Part shown: piece by piece, positions 1-8,644 of the stretch
How the letters are laid out: each line of letters begins with the position of its first letter
Numbering within the stretch: the stretch's first letter is position 1
The notes under the pieces: model-generated
What the model was told of the DNA's origin: nothing
The model's database searches: none
Seen by the model: only the letters and a program-made list of their open reading frames with translations
Position numbers and translations under genes: made by a program
Origin: an uncultured Rhodanobacter sp.
GTDB taxonomy: Bacteria > Pseudomonadota > Gammaproteobacteria > Xanthomonadales > Rhodanobacteraceae
Direction: 5' to 3'
Length of the DNA: 15,546 nt
NCBI GenBank assembly: GCA_903827735.1
Contig: CAIKJM010000152.1
Span: 1 to 15,546 of the forward strand

Positions 1-1392
<1,392 letters not shown>

Positions 1393-1484
1393 GCAGACTC
1401 CGGAGAAAGCGAAATGCAAACGGAGAGTATGGCATTGCGGGGTTTGCGAGGGCTTGTGCCGAAAGGTCCATTCAGGCGGACGAA
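1393..1484. other. 92-bp gap between GST stop and M1 aminopeptidase start
   Basis: This short gap holds the Shine-Dalgarno-like GGAG of the M1 gene. It also has a 6-bp inverted repeat (GCAAAC at 1416-1421, GTTTGC at 1442-1447) with a 20-nt loop. I find no convincing -35/-10 pair and no U-tract terminator, so transcription from the upstream peptidase genes could continue into the M1 gene. Confidence 0.4.
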
Positions 1485-2094
1485 CTAGGCCGGCGCGGCG
1501 ATAAAACCGGGTTGCGCTTCAACGCGCCTGATCCACGCAGAAAAATGTGGGTAGCACTTCAGCGGAACGCCGACGCTTTCGGCGCAGGTGCTGTAGGCAA
1601 ACAGGGCCCTGTCGGCGATGGTGTAGTCATCGCTAGCGATGAAGCGTCTCTTCCTCAGCTGGTCGTCAACAACCTCCAGCGCACGCTGCGCGGTCTGGCG
1701 CATGTTTTGTATCAAGGGTGGCGACTGATTCGACCACTCGCCGGCATGCATCCAATAGCGCAGCGTGCCTATTTTCGACTCGATCTGCTCCTGCTCGAAG
1801 TTCAACCACTGCAGCACCTTGGCTCGGTCAAACGCGCTGGTCGGCAGGTAGGGGGCTTCCCTCAGCGAGATACACGAGAATCGCGTTCGATTCAGCCAGC
1901 GCGCGGCCGTCGGCAAGCTGGATTGCGGGCACCTTGCCGGTGGGGTTGATGCGCAGATATTCGGGGTGCCGCCCCTCACCTTTGAAAATATCCACGGTCA
2001 CCGTTCGATGCTCTCGACCGAGATGGTGCAGCAACAGCCGTACCTTCCATGCGTTGCGCGACGGAAGGTAGTCGAACAAGGTAAGAGAGCTCAT
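1485..2094 (-). pseudogene. Glutathione S-transferase, frameshifted at a G5 (C5 on coding strand) run
   Basis: Two overlapping reading frames together make one GST of about 202 residues, a normal family length. The N-terminal thioredoxin-like domain (2094 down to about 1855) has the active-site-type Ser12 in LPSRNAWKVR, the cis-proline motif KVPAI at about 54-58 and the glutathione-contacting ES at 68-69. The all-helical C-terminal domain continues in another frame to the TAG at 1485 and contains the helix-6 N-cap-like DDYTIADRALFAY. The frames meet at five G residues at 1851-1855. Removing one restores LAEGSPYLPTSAFDRAKV, as expected for GSTs. As written, the first frame ends after 88 residues at 1828. 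The total span is 3n+1 bases, which fits a single-base insertion. The start at 2094 lies 18 bp after pip, so translation is probably coupled. It could be a genuine pseudogene or a homopolymer sequencing error. The substrate is unknown. Confidence 0.85.
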
Positions 2095-2112
2095 ATGCCG
2101 TTTCTCTATTCC

Positions 2113-3063
2113 TCAGACATAACGATCCGCCAGCCGATCCGTCGCCCTCACCAGCTGATCGACAATCGCCGGTTCCGACGCGGCGTGTCCGGCCAGCACG
2201 ATATGCAGTTCGGCTTCCGGCCACGCATCGGCGAGATCGCAGGCGCTTTTGACGGGACAGATGATGTCGTAGCGGCCGTGGATGATGGTGGTGGGAATGT
2301 GGCGGATGCTGTCGACGTTGCGCAGCAGCTGGTCGGGTTCGAACCAGCCGTTGTGACGGAAGTAGTGGGCCTCGATCCGCGCGAGGCTGAGCGCGACTTC
2401 GGGCGCGGCGAAGCCGGCTTCGGTCTCGGGGCTTTCGGCCAGGGTGATGCCGCCGCCTTCCCACGCGCCCCACGCCTGAGCGGCGGCGAGCCGAACGGCT
2501 TCATCGTCCGCGGTGAGCCGGCGCCAGTAGGCTTCCATCATGTTGCCGCGCTCATCGGCGGGAATGGCCGCGGCGTAACGCTGCCATTTCTCCGGCAGGA
2601 TCCACGAGGCGCCGCCCTCTTCGTAGTACCAGCGGATTTCCGCCGGCCGGCACAGAAAGATGCCGCGCAGCACCAGCCCCAGCACGCGCTGCGGATGCGT
2701 TTGCGCATAGGCAAGCGCCAGGGTGGAACCCCACGAGCCGCCGAACACCACCCAGCGTTCGATGCCGAGCTTTTCGCGGATGGTTTCGATATCGGCGACG
2801 AGATGCCAGGTGGTGTTGTCGGTGAGATCGGCAAACGGCGTCGATTGCCCCGCGCCGCGCTGGTCGAACAGCACGACGCGGTAGCGTGCCGGATCGAAGA
2901 AGCGCCGGTGATACGTAGCCAGCCCCGCGCCCGGACCGCCGTGCAGAAACACCACGGGTAGTCCGTCGGGGTTGCCGCACTCCTCCACGCGCAAGGTATG
3001 CACGGCATCGACGGAAAGATGCTGCGTGCGGTAGGGCTCGATCTCCGGATACATCTCGCGCAT
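2113..3063 (-). CDS. pip: Proline iminopeptidase (alpha/beta hydrolase, peptidase family S33)
   Basis: Releases N-terminal proline from peptides; cytoplasmic, as no signal peptide is present. The 316-residue length matches the Xanthomonas and other bacterial monomeric enzymes (about 313). Visible motifs are the oxyanion-hole HGGPGAG at 41-47, DQRGAGQS at 67-74, and the nucleophile elbow GGSWGS with Ser110. The acid is Asp266 in GRYDIICP and the catalytic histidine is His293 in AGHA, so the triad is complete. The first ATG (3063) has a weak AGG upstream. The fourth codon is also ATG (MYPEIEPY, the usual family N-terminus) and is an alternative start. The gene sits 24 bp downstream of an S10 carboxypeptidase gene and 18 bp upstream of the GST, so operon membership is likely. 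It would finish degradation of Pro-peptides made outside by the exported peptidases. Confidence 0.96.
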   Translation of the reverse strand: MREMYPEIEPYRTQHLSVDAVHTLRVEECGNPDGLPVVFLHGGPGAGLATYHRRFFDPARYRVVLFDQRGAGQSTPFADLTDNTTWHLVADIETIREKLGIERWVVFGGSWGSTLALAYAQTHPQRVLGLVLRGIFLCRPAEIRWYYEEGGASWILPEKWQRYAAAIPADERGNMMEAYWRRLTADDEAVRLAAAQAWGAWEGGGITLAESPETEAGFAAPEVALSLARIEAHYFRHNGWFEPDQLLRNVDSIRHIPTTIIHGRYDIICPVKSACDLADAWPEAELHIVLAGHAASEPAIVDQLVRATDRLADRYV

Positions 3064-3087
3064 GGGCTTGCCTGTTTGTTTGAGCGA

Positions 3088-4656
3088 CTAAGGCCTTGCG
3101 GCCTCGTCGTAGAAGCGCGACAGATCCGCCTTGACCTGCTTCAGCGCATTGACGTCGAAATAAATCATGTGGCCGGAGGGGTAGAAGCCGAAATCGATGT
3201 TCTTGCTGATCGACGGCTCCAGCCCGAGGTGGCCCAGATCGAACTGCGTGGCGTAGAACGGCGTGGCCAAGTCGTAATAGCCGTTAGCCGAAAATACCCT
3301 CAGGTGCGGGTTGCGGCGCATGGCGCCGGCCAGATCGCTACCTACATACGGCGCCTGGGTGAAGCCGTGGCCTTCCGTGCGCTTCCAGTCCCAGCCGCGG
3401 TTGATCACGCCGTAGTTGTTCGGCAAGTACGGACGCTCTTCGTTGAACTTCAGCTGCTCGCTGGCGTACTGGTTGAATGCCGCGAGATAGGCGCCGGTGG
3501 CGGCATCGCTGGCGGCGTCGCCCTCAGGCGTTTCGCCCGCAGCATCGGGGTCGATACCTTCGAAACGGCCGTCCAGACGGCCAACCGTGCGGCGCTGATC
3601 GCGCAGCAGCTCCTTGCGGAAGCGGCTGGGATCGATGCGCAGATTGGCCTCGCGGATGTAGCTCGGCGACAGGCCGATGTACTGGCTCAGCTGATTCGCC
3701 ACGCGGTCGGCCTCGGCCGGCGTGATCGCGTCGCCCTTGGCCAGCGCCAGCGTGTAGTCGGTATTGGCGAACTGGCGCACGCGGGCCAAGAAGGTAGCAA
3801 TGTCGGCCGGCTTGTTCGGCCGGCCCTTATCACCGACTTTGTCGTGATACCAGGCGATCGCCGCCTCGGTCGGCAGGTTGACGATAAAGGCATGGTCGTC
3901 GCCGGTGCTGGCCCAGACGTTGAAGTCGAGAATCGACGACATAAGCACCACGCCGTTGAACTCCATGCCCTGGTCCTGCAGCACTTTCACTAGCACCGCC
4001 GAGCGCGTGGTGCCGTAGCTTTCGCCGAACAGGAACTTCGGCGAGTTCCAGCGACGGTTGGTACTGACGTAGCGCGTGATGAACTTTGCGAACGCGTCGG
4101 CGTCCTGATCGATGCCGTAGAAGTTCTTGCCCTCGGCGCCGCCGACCAGCTGCGAATAGCCGGTGCCCGGTGCATCGATGAAAACCAGGTCGGTCTTGTC
4201 GAGCAGGCTGTCGTCGTTGGCGACGGTCTGATACGGCGGCGGCGGAATCGGCTGGTCGCCCTTGTTGGCCACGCGCACCGGGCCGAACGAACCCATATGC
4301 AGCCACATGCTCGACGAGCCCGGGCCGCCGTTATACATGAAGGTCACCGGGCGCTTGCCGGGCTTGCCGTCGTCCACCGTGTACGCCACATAGAAAAAGC
4401 TGACCGTCGGCTTGTCCTTGTCGTCCTTGATCAGCAGCGTGCCGGCGGTTGCCTTGTAGTTAATGGTGCGGCCACCGATGCGCACGCTGTGCTTGGTCAC
4501 CACGCTGCGTTCGGGCGGGATGGGCAGCGCGTCTTTCTTGCTGTCCTTGTCGCTCTGCGCCTTGGCGTCCGCGGGCTTGTCGTCGTCGGCATGCACGGCA
4601 CTGCCGAGGGTCAGCAGCAGCGCGAGGGCGAGCGGTGCGAGATATTTTTTACGCAT
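3088..4656 (-). CDS. Exported S10-family serine carboxypeptidase-like peptidase (second of tandem pair)
   Basis: Alpha/beta-hydrolase exopeptidase expected to remove C-terminal residues from peptides in the envelope. I prefer the ATG at 4656: a GGA lies 9 nt upstream and the signal peptide begins immediately (MRKKYLAPLALALLL, then AVHA for cleavage). The frame also has an ATG three codons earlier (4665), but its GGA abuts the start codon. Counting from 4665 (525 aa), the oxyanion segment GGPGSSS is at 113-119, FIDAPGTGYS follows at about 162-171, the nucleophile is Ser216 in GESYGTT, the acid Asp465 in NGYYD, and the base His499 in SGHM. The mature N-terminus is a charged Asp/Lys-rich linker. 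The canonical yeast/plant motif GESYGG is GESYGTT here, as in the neighbouring copy. It lies 29 bp after its paralogue and 24 bp before pip. Substrate preference is not readable. Confidence 0.93.
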   Translation of the reverse strand: MRKKYLAPLALALLLTLGSAVHADDDKPADAKAQSDKDSKKDALPIPPERSVVTKHSVRIGGRTINYKATAGTLLIKDDKDKPTVSFFYVAYTVDDGKPGKRPVTFMYNGGPGSSSMWLHMGSFGPVRVANKGDQPIPPPPYQTVANDDSLLDKTDLVFIDAPGTGYSQLVGGAEGKNFYGIDQDADAFAKFITRYVSTNRRWNSPKFLFGESYGTTRSAVLVKVLQDQGMEFNGVVLMSSILDFNVWASTGDDHAFIVNLPTEAAIAWYHDKVGDKGRPNKPADIATFLARVRQFANTDYTLALAKGDAITPAEADRVANQLSQYIGLSPSYIREANLRIDPSRFRKELLRDQRRTVGRLDGRFEGIDPDAAGETPEGDAASDAATGAYLAAFNQYASEQLKFNEERPYLPNNYGVINRGWDWKRTEGHGFTQAPYVGSDLAGAMRRNPHLRVFSANGYYDLATPFYATQFDLGHLGLEPSISKNIDFGFYPSGHMIYFDVNALKQVKADLSRFYDEAARP

Positions 4657-4685
4657 GGCGATCATTCCGTGTCGATAAGGTGCGA

Positions 4686-6242
4686 TCAGCGCGCGGGTGC
4701 GGCGCGATCGTAGAAGCCCGTCAGATCGCTCTTCAGCTGCTTCAGGGCCTCGGTGTTGAGATAGATCATGTGACCCGACGGGTAATACAGAAACTGCAGG
4801 TTGCCGCGCAGCGTCGGGTCGAGGTTCATATGCGCCAGGTCGTATTCGGTGATGAAGAACGGCGTGGCGAAATCGTAGTAGCCGTTGACCGAAAGCACCT
4901 TCAGACCCGGGTTGGTGCGCATGGCGTGCGCCAGGTCACCGGCCACGTAGGCCGTCGGCAGCGGCCGGCGCTGGTCGGCGGCCTTGTGCTTCCAATCCCA
5001 GTCCTTGCTGATGTCGCCGAAGGTGGGGCGATAGTCAAGGTCACTGTGGTATTTCAGCTGGCCATCCAGATAGTCGTGAAATGCGCTGACGAAGGCGCCG
5101 CTGATGCCACTATCCGAGGCGTCGTAATCGGGGGATTCGCCGGCCGCATCCGCGTCCATGCCGGTGAAGCGACTGTCGTAGCGGCCCAGCGTCAGGCGCT
5201 GGTCGCGCAGCAGCTCCTTGCGAAAGCGGCCGAGGTCGACGCGCAGGTTGGCCTCTTCGATGAACGGCACCGACAGCCCCGTGTACGCGGCGAGCTGACG
5301 CGCCACGGCGTCGCGCTGGTCGTCCGGCAGGTTCTGTCCCTGGGCCAAGGCGGCCGCGTACGGGCCGCGCGCGAAGGTGCGCACCTGCTCGAGAAAGGCC
5401 TTGAGGTCGGCCGGTTTGTTGGCCAGCTTGTTGTGATACCAGGCTGCCGCCGCGTAGCTCGGCAGATAGCCGATATAGATTTCGTCATAGCCGGGCAGGC
5501 GGATGCCGTAGTTGAGGATCGACGACATCAGGATCACGCCGTTGAAACTCATGCCGGCATTCTGCAGCGCATCGACCAGCGCGGCCGAGCGCGTGGTGCC
5601 GTAGCTTTCGCCGTAGAGAAACTTCGGCGAGTTCCAGCGTTTGTTGATGCTCACGTAGCGCTGGATGGCGTGGCTGAACGCGGAGATGTCCTGGTCAACG
5701 CCCCAGAAGTCCTTGCCGGTGGCCTTGCCCAGCGGACGCGAATAGCCGGTGCCGACGGCATCAATGAACACTAGATCGGTCTTGTCGAGCAGGCTGTCGC
5801 TGTTGGGTACCAGATGATACGGCGCCGGCGCGGTGGCCTCGGGGCTGGCGGTTTCGATGCGCACCGGCGCGAACGAGCCCATGTGCAGCCAGACGCTCGA
5901 CGAGCCGGGGCCGCCGTTGTACAGAAAAGTCACCGGCCGTTTCCCGGCCTTGTCGCCGTCAATCGTGTAAGCCACATAGAACACGCTGGCCTGCGGCTGG
6001 CCCTTGTCGTCGCGGATGATCACCGTGCCGGCCGTCGCCGTGTACTTGATCGAATGGCCGCCGATGCTGGCGCTGTGCCGCGTGCGCACGGCGCTTTCGG
6101 TACTCGGCACCGCGGCATCGTCGGCCGACGGCTTCTTGCTGGCGTCGGACTTCGCCGGCGCAGGCGCATCGTCGGCATGACTGGGGATGATCGGGGCCAG
6201 CGTTAGCGCGCCGGCCAGCAGCAGTGAAATCAGGTGACGCAT
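4686..6242 (-). CDS. Exported S10-family serine carboxypeptidase-like peptidase (first of tandem pair)
   Basis: Paralogue of the downstream S10 gene and first gene of the minus-strand peptidase cluster. The frame opens at 6308, but I choose the ATG at 6242. It begins a clean signal peptide (MRHLISLLLAGALTLAP, SHA before a probable cleavage site) and has GGGG about 7 nt upstream. The 22 extra residues of the longer form (Arg/Pro/Thr-rich) would bury the signal. The protein is then 518 aa. Motifs: GGPGSSS at 110-116, FIDAVGTGYS at 159-168, nucleophile Ser213 in GESYGTT, acid Asp457 in NGYYD, base His491 in SGHM. A low-complexity Ala/Asp/Lys/Ser linker follows the signal peptide. Both copies share long blocks such as the RWNSPKFL context and FRKELLRDQR. 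Probable role: periplasmic trimming of peptide C-termini. Confidence 0.93.
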   Translation of the reverse strand: MRHLISLLLAGALTLAPIIPSHADDAPAPAKSDASKKPSADDAAVPSTESAVRTRHSASIGGHSIKYTATAGTVIIRDDKGQPQASVFYVAYTIDGDKAGKRPVTFLYNGGPGSSSVWLHMGSFAPVRIETASPEATAPAPYHLVPNSDSLLDKTDLVFIDAVGTGYSRPLGKATGKDFWGVDQDISAFSHAIQRYVSINKRWNSPKFLYGESYGTTRSAALVDALQNAGMSFNGVILMSSILNYGIRLPGYDEIYIGYLPSYAAAAWYHNKLANKPADLKAFLEQVRTFARGPYAAALAQGQNLPDDQRDAVARQLAAYTGLSVPFIEEANLRVDLGRFRKELLRDQRLTLGRYDSRFTGMDADAAGESPDYDASDSGISGAFVSAFHDYLDGQLKYHSDLDYRPTFGDISKDWDWKHKAADQRRPLPTAYVAGDLAHAMRTNPGLKVLSVNGYYDFATPFFITEYDLAHMNLDPTLRGNLQFLYYPSGHMIYLNTEALKQLKSDLTGFYDRAAPAR

Positions 6243-6416
6243 AAAGGCCCCGTCTCGATAAAGCGTCCTGGAAGTATGCGTGGCTGGCCGCGGCGGCGAC
6301 CGTGACAAAAGTACTGGTTGCCTCGATCGGGCCGGATAAATGCGTCGCGTGCCGCGGCCTCACGAATTACGATGAGGACCTGTCCGAGCGTGAGTCCCTC
6401 CTGTGAATTTTCTTCG
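6243..6416. promoter_or_regulatory. 174-bp divergent intergenic region between the S10 cluster and the EamA gene
   Basis: Because the flanking genes diverge, this stretch must carry promoters in both directions. I could not find a -35/-10 pair of good quality and spacing for either. A TTGTCA-like hexamer and a CATACT-like hexamer occur on the minus strand but are 24 bp apart, which is too far. On the minus strand an AGGAGGG (plus-strand CCCTCCT near 6397-6403) looks like a ribosome-binding site but leads to no convincing gene. Confidence 0.45.
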
Positions 6417-7337
6417 ATGACCGGCACCGAACGCCTCGACGGCCGTACGCTTGCCTGTATCGGCACCGCCTTGCTGACGTGGTCGTCGGCGTACGCGTCG
6501 ATCGCCTATGCGCTGCCGTCGTTCACGCCGGGCGAAGTGGCGCTGGCCCGGCTGGGCATGGCGTCGATCTGCTTCGCGCTGCTGCTGCTGATTCGACGCG
6601 TGCCCCTGCCGGCGCGCCGCGACTGGCCGCAGCTGGCGCTGCTGGGCGTGATCGGGCTGACGGCGTATCACATCTGCCTCAATTACGCGGAGACGCGCAT
6701 CGCCAGCGGCACGGCGTCGATCATGTTGTCGCTGATCCCGGCAGCCACGGTTGCCGTATCCGCCGTGTGGCTGCGCGAGCGGCTGCCCGCGCGCACGCTC
6801 ACCGGCTTGGGCATTGCCCTGCTCGGCGTGGTGCTGGTGGTGCTGGCCAGCGGCAATCAGGTGAAATTTCAGCCGTTGGCCCTGCTGGCGCTGGTCAGCG
6901 TGATCGCCTCGGCGATTTATTTTGTCGGGCAGAAGCCGCTGTTCGCGCGCAACAGCATGCTGGGCGTCACGGCTTTCACGTTCTTTGCGGGGACAGTGGG
7001 CGCCCTGCCGTTTGGCTGGCAGCTGCCGCAGGCGCTGGCGGTGGCGCCGTGGTCGCGCATCGCAGCGCTTGTATGGCTTGGAGTGGCTCCAACCTTTATC
7101 GGCTACCTGGCGTGGAACGCAGCGCTGCGCCGTACGTCGGCTTCGCAGGTTTCCAGCTTCATCTATTTCTCGCCGCCGATCGCCGTGCTGATTGGCATGC
7201 TGTGGCTGCACGAGCAGCCCGGTGTGCTGACGCTGGTGGGCGGGGTGATCACCATCCTCGGCGTGGTGCTGGCCAATACGCGGCGGCGCGCCGTGGCGCC
7301 TGCTCCGGTGGCGGCGAACGAGGCCTCGCAGGCTTGA
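6417..7337 (+). CDS. EamA/DMT-family inner-membrane transporter (RhaT/YdcZ-like exporter)
   Basis: Integral membrane permease of the drug/metabolite transporter superfamily; the substrate cannot be read from sequence. From the ATG at 6417 it is 306 aa and contains about ten hydrophobic helices arranged as two EamA repeats. The first repeat spans roughly 10-140 and includes EVALARLGMA and LNYAETRIASGTASIM. The second spans roughly 150-290 and includes SFIYFSPPIAVLIGMLWLHE, a typical second-repeat signature. The C-terminal tail is Ala/Arg-rich and cytosolic-like. A TTG-initiated extension back to 6318 is possible but adds 33 polar residues with no family precedent that I know. The 6417 start lacks a good Shine-Dalgarno sequence, so the exact start is uncertain. 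It is followed 45 bp later by the molybdopterin-domain gene on the same strand. Confidence 0.9.
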   Translation: MTGTERLDGRTLACIGTALLTWSSAYASIAYALPSFTPGEVALARLGMASICFALLLLIRRVPLPARRDWPQLALLGVIGLTAYHICLNYAETRIASGTASIMLSLIPAATVAVSAVWLRERLPARTLTGLGIALLGVVLVVLASGNQVKFQPLALLALVSVIASAIYFVGQKPLFARNSMLGVTAFTFFAGTVGALPFGWQLPQALAVAPWSRIAALVWLGVAPTFIGYLAWNAALRRTSASQVSSFIYFSPPIAVLIGMLWLHEQPGVLTLVGGVITILGVVLANTRRRAVAPAPVAANEASQA

Positions 7338-7382
7338 GTTCAGCCCGAGGACCTCGCAGCACATCAGACAAGGATTGGACCC

Positions 7383-7946
7383 ATGCGCAGAACGGATTTA
7401 TCTAAAAGCTTTCTCCGACTCGGTGTGACTTTCGCCTGGGTGATTTTTGTCCTGGGCCTTGCCCCGCGTTCCGTGGCCGCCGCCGATATCGCTACATCGA
7501 GCGCTTCTGCCAGCGTCACCGTCGGCGGTGAGGTCAGCCATCCGCTAGTGCTCGGCGCCGCGGCGCTGGCGAGGCTGCCGCGCGTTACCGTGCAGGGCAG
7601 CGATCACGGCGTCAGCGACAGCTGGTCGGGTGTTCCGCTGAGCGCGATTCTTTCGGCCGCCGGCGTGCCGCTGGGCGAAGCGCTGCGCGGCAAGAACATG
7701 GCGCTGTATGTACGCATCAGCGCAGCCGACGGCTATCGCGTGGTGTACGCGCTGGCCGAGCTCGATCCGCAGTTTCGTAACGAGCCGGTGATCCTCGCCG
7801 ACCAGCGCGACGGCAAGGCGCTCGGTGTGAAGGAAGGGCCTTGGCGCGTCATCGCGCCGACCGACCAGCGGCCGGCGCGATGGATACGCCAAGTAACGCG
7901 CATCGATGTGCTGCGCGCGCCCGATGCGGCCGACCCATCCCGTTGA
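7383..7946 (+). CDS. Small exported sulfite-oxidase-like molybdopterin-domain protein without cysteine
   Basis: 187 aa with a signal peptide (hydrophobic core about 11-27, likely cleavage after SVAA at 30-33). The mature part resembles a compact Oxidored_molyb domain (Pfam PF00174 type): VTVGGEVSHPLVL at about 45-57, SWSGVPLSAILSAAGV at about 80-95, SAADGYRVVYALAELDP at about 113-129, and GPWRVIAPTDQRPARWIRQV at about 152-171. The WSGVPL and WIRQVTRI wording is typical of this fold. The protein contains no cysteine at all, so the Mo-ligating Cys of true sulfite oxidases is absent, and cofactor binding or catalysis is doubtful. An AGGA lies about 9 nt before the ATG. It may share an mRNA with the EamA gene 45 bp upstream. 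It could act as a partner or binding protein rather than an enzyme. Confidence 0.8.
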   Translation: MRRTDLSKSFLRLGVTFAWVIFVLGLAPRSVAAADIATSSASASVTVGGEVSHPLVLGAAALARLPRVTVQGSDHGVSDSWSGVPLSAILSAAGVPLGEALRGKNMALYVRISAADGYRVVYALAELDPQFRNEPVILADQRDGKALGVKEGPWRVIAPTDQRPARWIRQVTRIDVLRAPDAADPSR

Positions 7947-7953
7947 GTCCTTG

Positions 7954-7990
7954 CGAGCGCACCGATCAACAGCTCACTGATCAGCGCTCG
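7954..7990. terminator. Hairpin at the convergent gene ends, possible bidirectional terminator
   Basis: CGAGCGC (7954-7960) pairs perfectly with GCGCTCG (7984-7990). Inside it, GATCA (7964-7968) pairs with TGATC (7978-7982) around a 9-nt loop. It lies exactly where the plus-strand molybdopterin gene and the minus-strand Pr6Pr gene converge, 34 bp apart, and overlaps the end of the latter. There is no U-tract on either side, so intrinsic termination is uncertain. Confidence 0.4.
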
Positions 7991-8634
7991 AACGCTTTCG
8001 GCCCACGGCGTGTTTGCTGCCGCGCGAGCGCCACCAGCGCCAGCCCCACGGCAACGAAGGCCAGCAGTATCACCACCGCGTTGATCAGCACCTGACCATA
8101 GCCCAGCGTGGGCACATCGAGAAACGGATACGGGTACCAGCCGTTCAGCGCGCCGCGTGCCAGCGCATAGAGGAAATAGGCGGCCGGATAAACCTGCCAG
8201 GCGCCGACCTGGCGCCAGTGCAGCGATGCCTTGGGCATCACCAGCCACCAGTGCAGCACAAACAGCAGCGGCATCACGTCGTGCATGAGCACGTCCGCCA
8301 GCAGATGCCATCCCTGCGGATGCCACAGCTGGCGCAGCAGCAGGTTGTAGATCAGGCTGACGATGACGATGCTCATGGCGATCATCGAGTGGACGTCTGG
8401 ACGGCCAAAGAATTTGCTTTTCGCCCCACGCTGACCGAGCGCTGACGCGGTCAGCGCCAGGGCAACCAGTACATTGGTGGTGATCGTGAAATAACCGATC
8501 CATTGCCAAAGCGCGGCTGGCACGCTGCGGCCGTTATCTACCGCGAGTTGAATCGTCAGGATCAGCTGCAAGGTCAGCGCGAACCAGCCGAACAGGGCGG
8601 CCGTCGTCGAAAACGCCCTGGTTCGGTTCGCCAT
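7981..8634 (-). CDS. Pr6Pr-family six-helix membrane protein (FAR-17a/AIG1-like)
   Basis: Polytopic inner-membrane protein of 217 aa with six hydrophobic helices (about 12-32, 43-64, 84-101, 110-132, 146-160, 182-204) and a basic C-terminus. The pattern resembles the Pr6Pr / FAR-17a-AIG1 family. In animals, AIG1 and ADTRP hydrolyse fatty-acid esters of hydroxy fatty acids using a membrane Thr and His. Here FTITTN (Thr50/52/53) ends helix 2 and LMHDVMP (His118) lies in helix 4, in matching places. Enzymatic activity is therefore a reasonable inference but unproven in bacteria as far as I know. WYPYPFLDV at 166-174 is another family-like block. The gene begins 10 bp after the ubiE stop, so it is almost certainly translated from the same mRNA. 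Confidence 0.82.
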   Translation of the reverse strand: MANRTRAFSTTAALFGWFALTLQLILTIQLAVDNGRSVPAALWQWIGYFTITTNVLVALALTASALGQRGAKSKFFGRPDVHSMIAMSIVIVSLIYNLLLRQLWHPQGWHLLADVLMHDVMPLLFVLHWWLVMPKASLHWRQVGAWQVYPAAYFLYALARGALNGWYPYPFLDVPTLGYGQVLINAVVILLAFVAVGLALVALARQQTRRGPKAFER

Positions 8635-8644
8635 CGGCGTCAGC

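Noticed and set aside
1849..1858. Programmed ribosomal frameshift in the GST gene
   Set aside because: The site is a simple C run with no visible stimulatory hairpin, and GSTs are not known to use recoding. A mutation or read error is simpler.
6243..6308. N-terminal extension of the first S10 peptidase
   Set aside because: The extra 22 residues would sit before a good signal peptide, and the internal ATG at 6242 has its own ribosome-binding site.
6360..7364. Minus-strand reading frame of 334 codons opposite the EamA gene
   Set aside because: Its composition is Arg/Gln/His-rich and low in hydrophobics, typical of antisense frames. The opposite strand encodes a clear multi-helix transporter.
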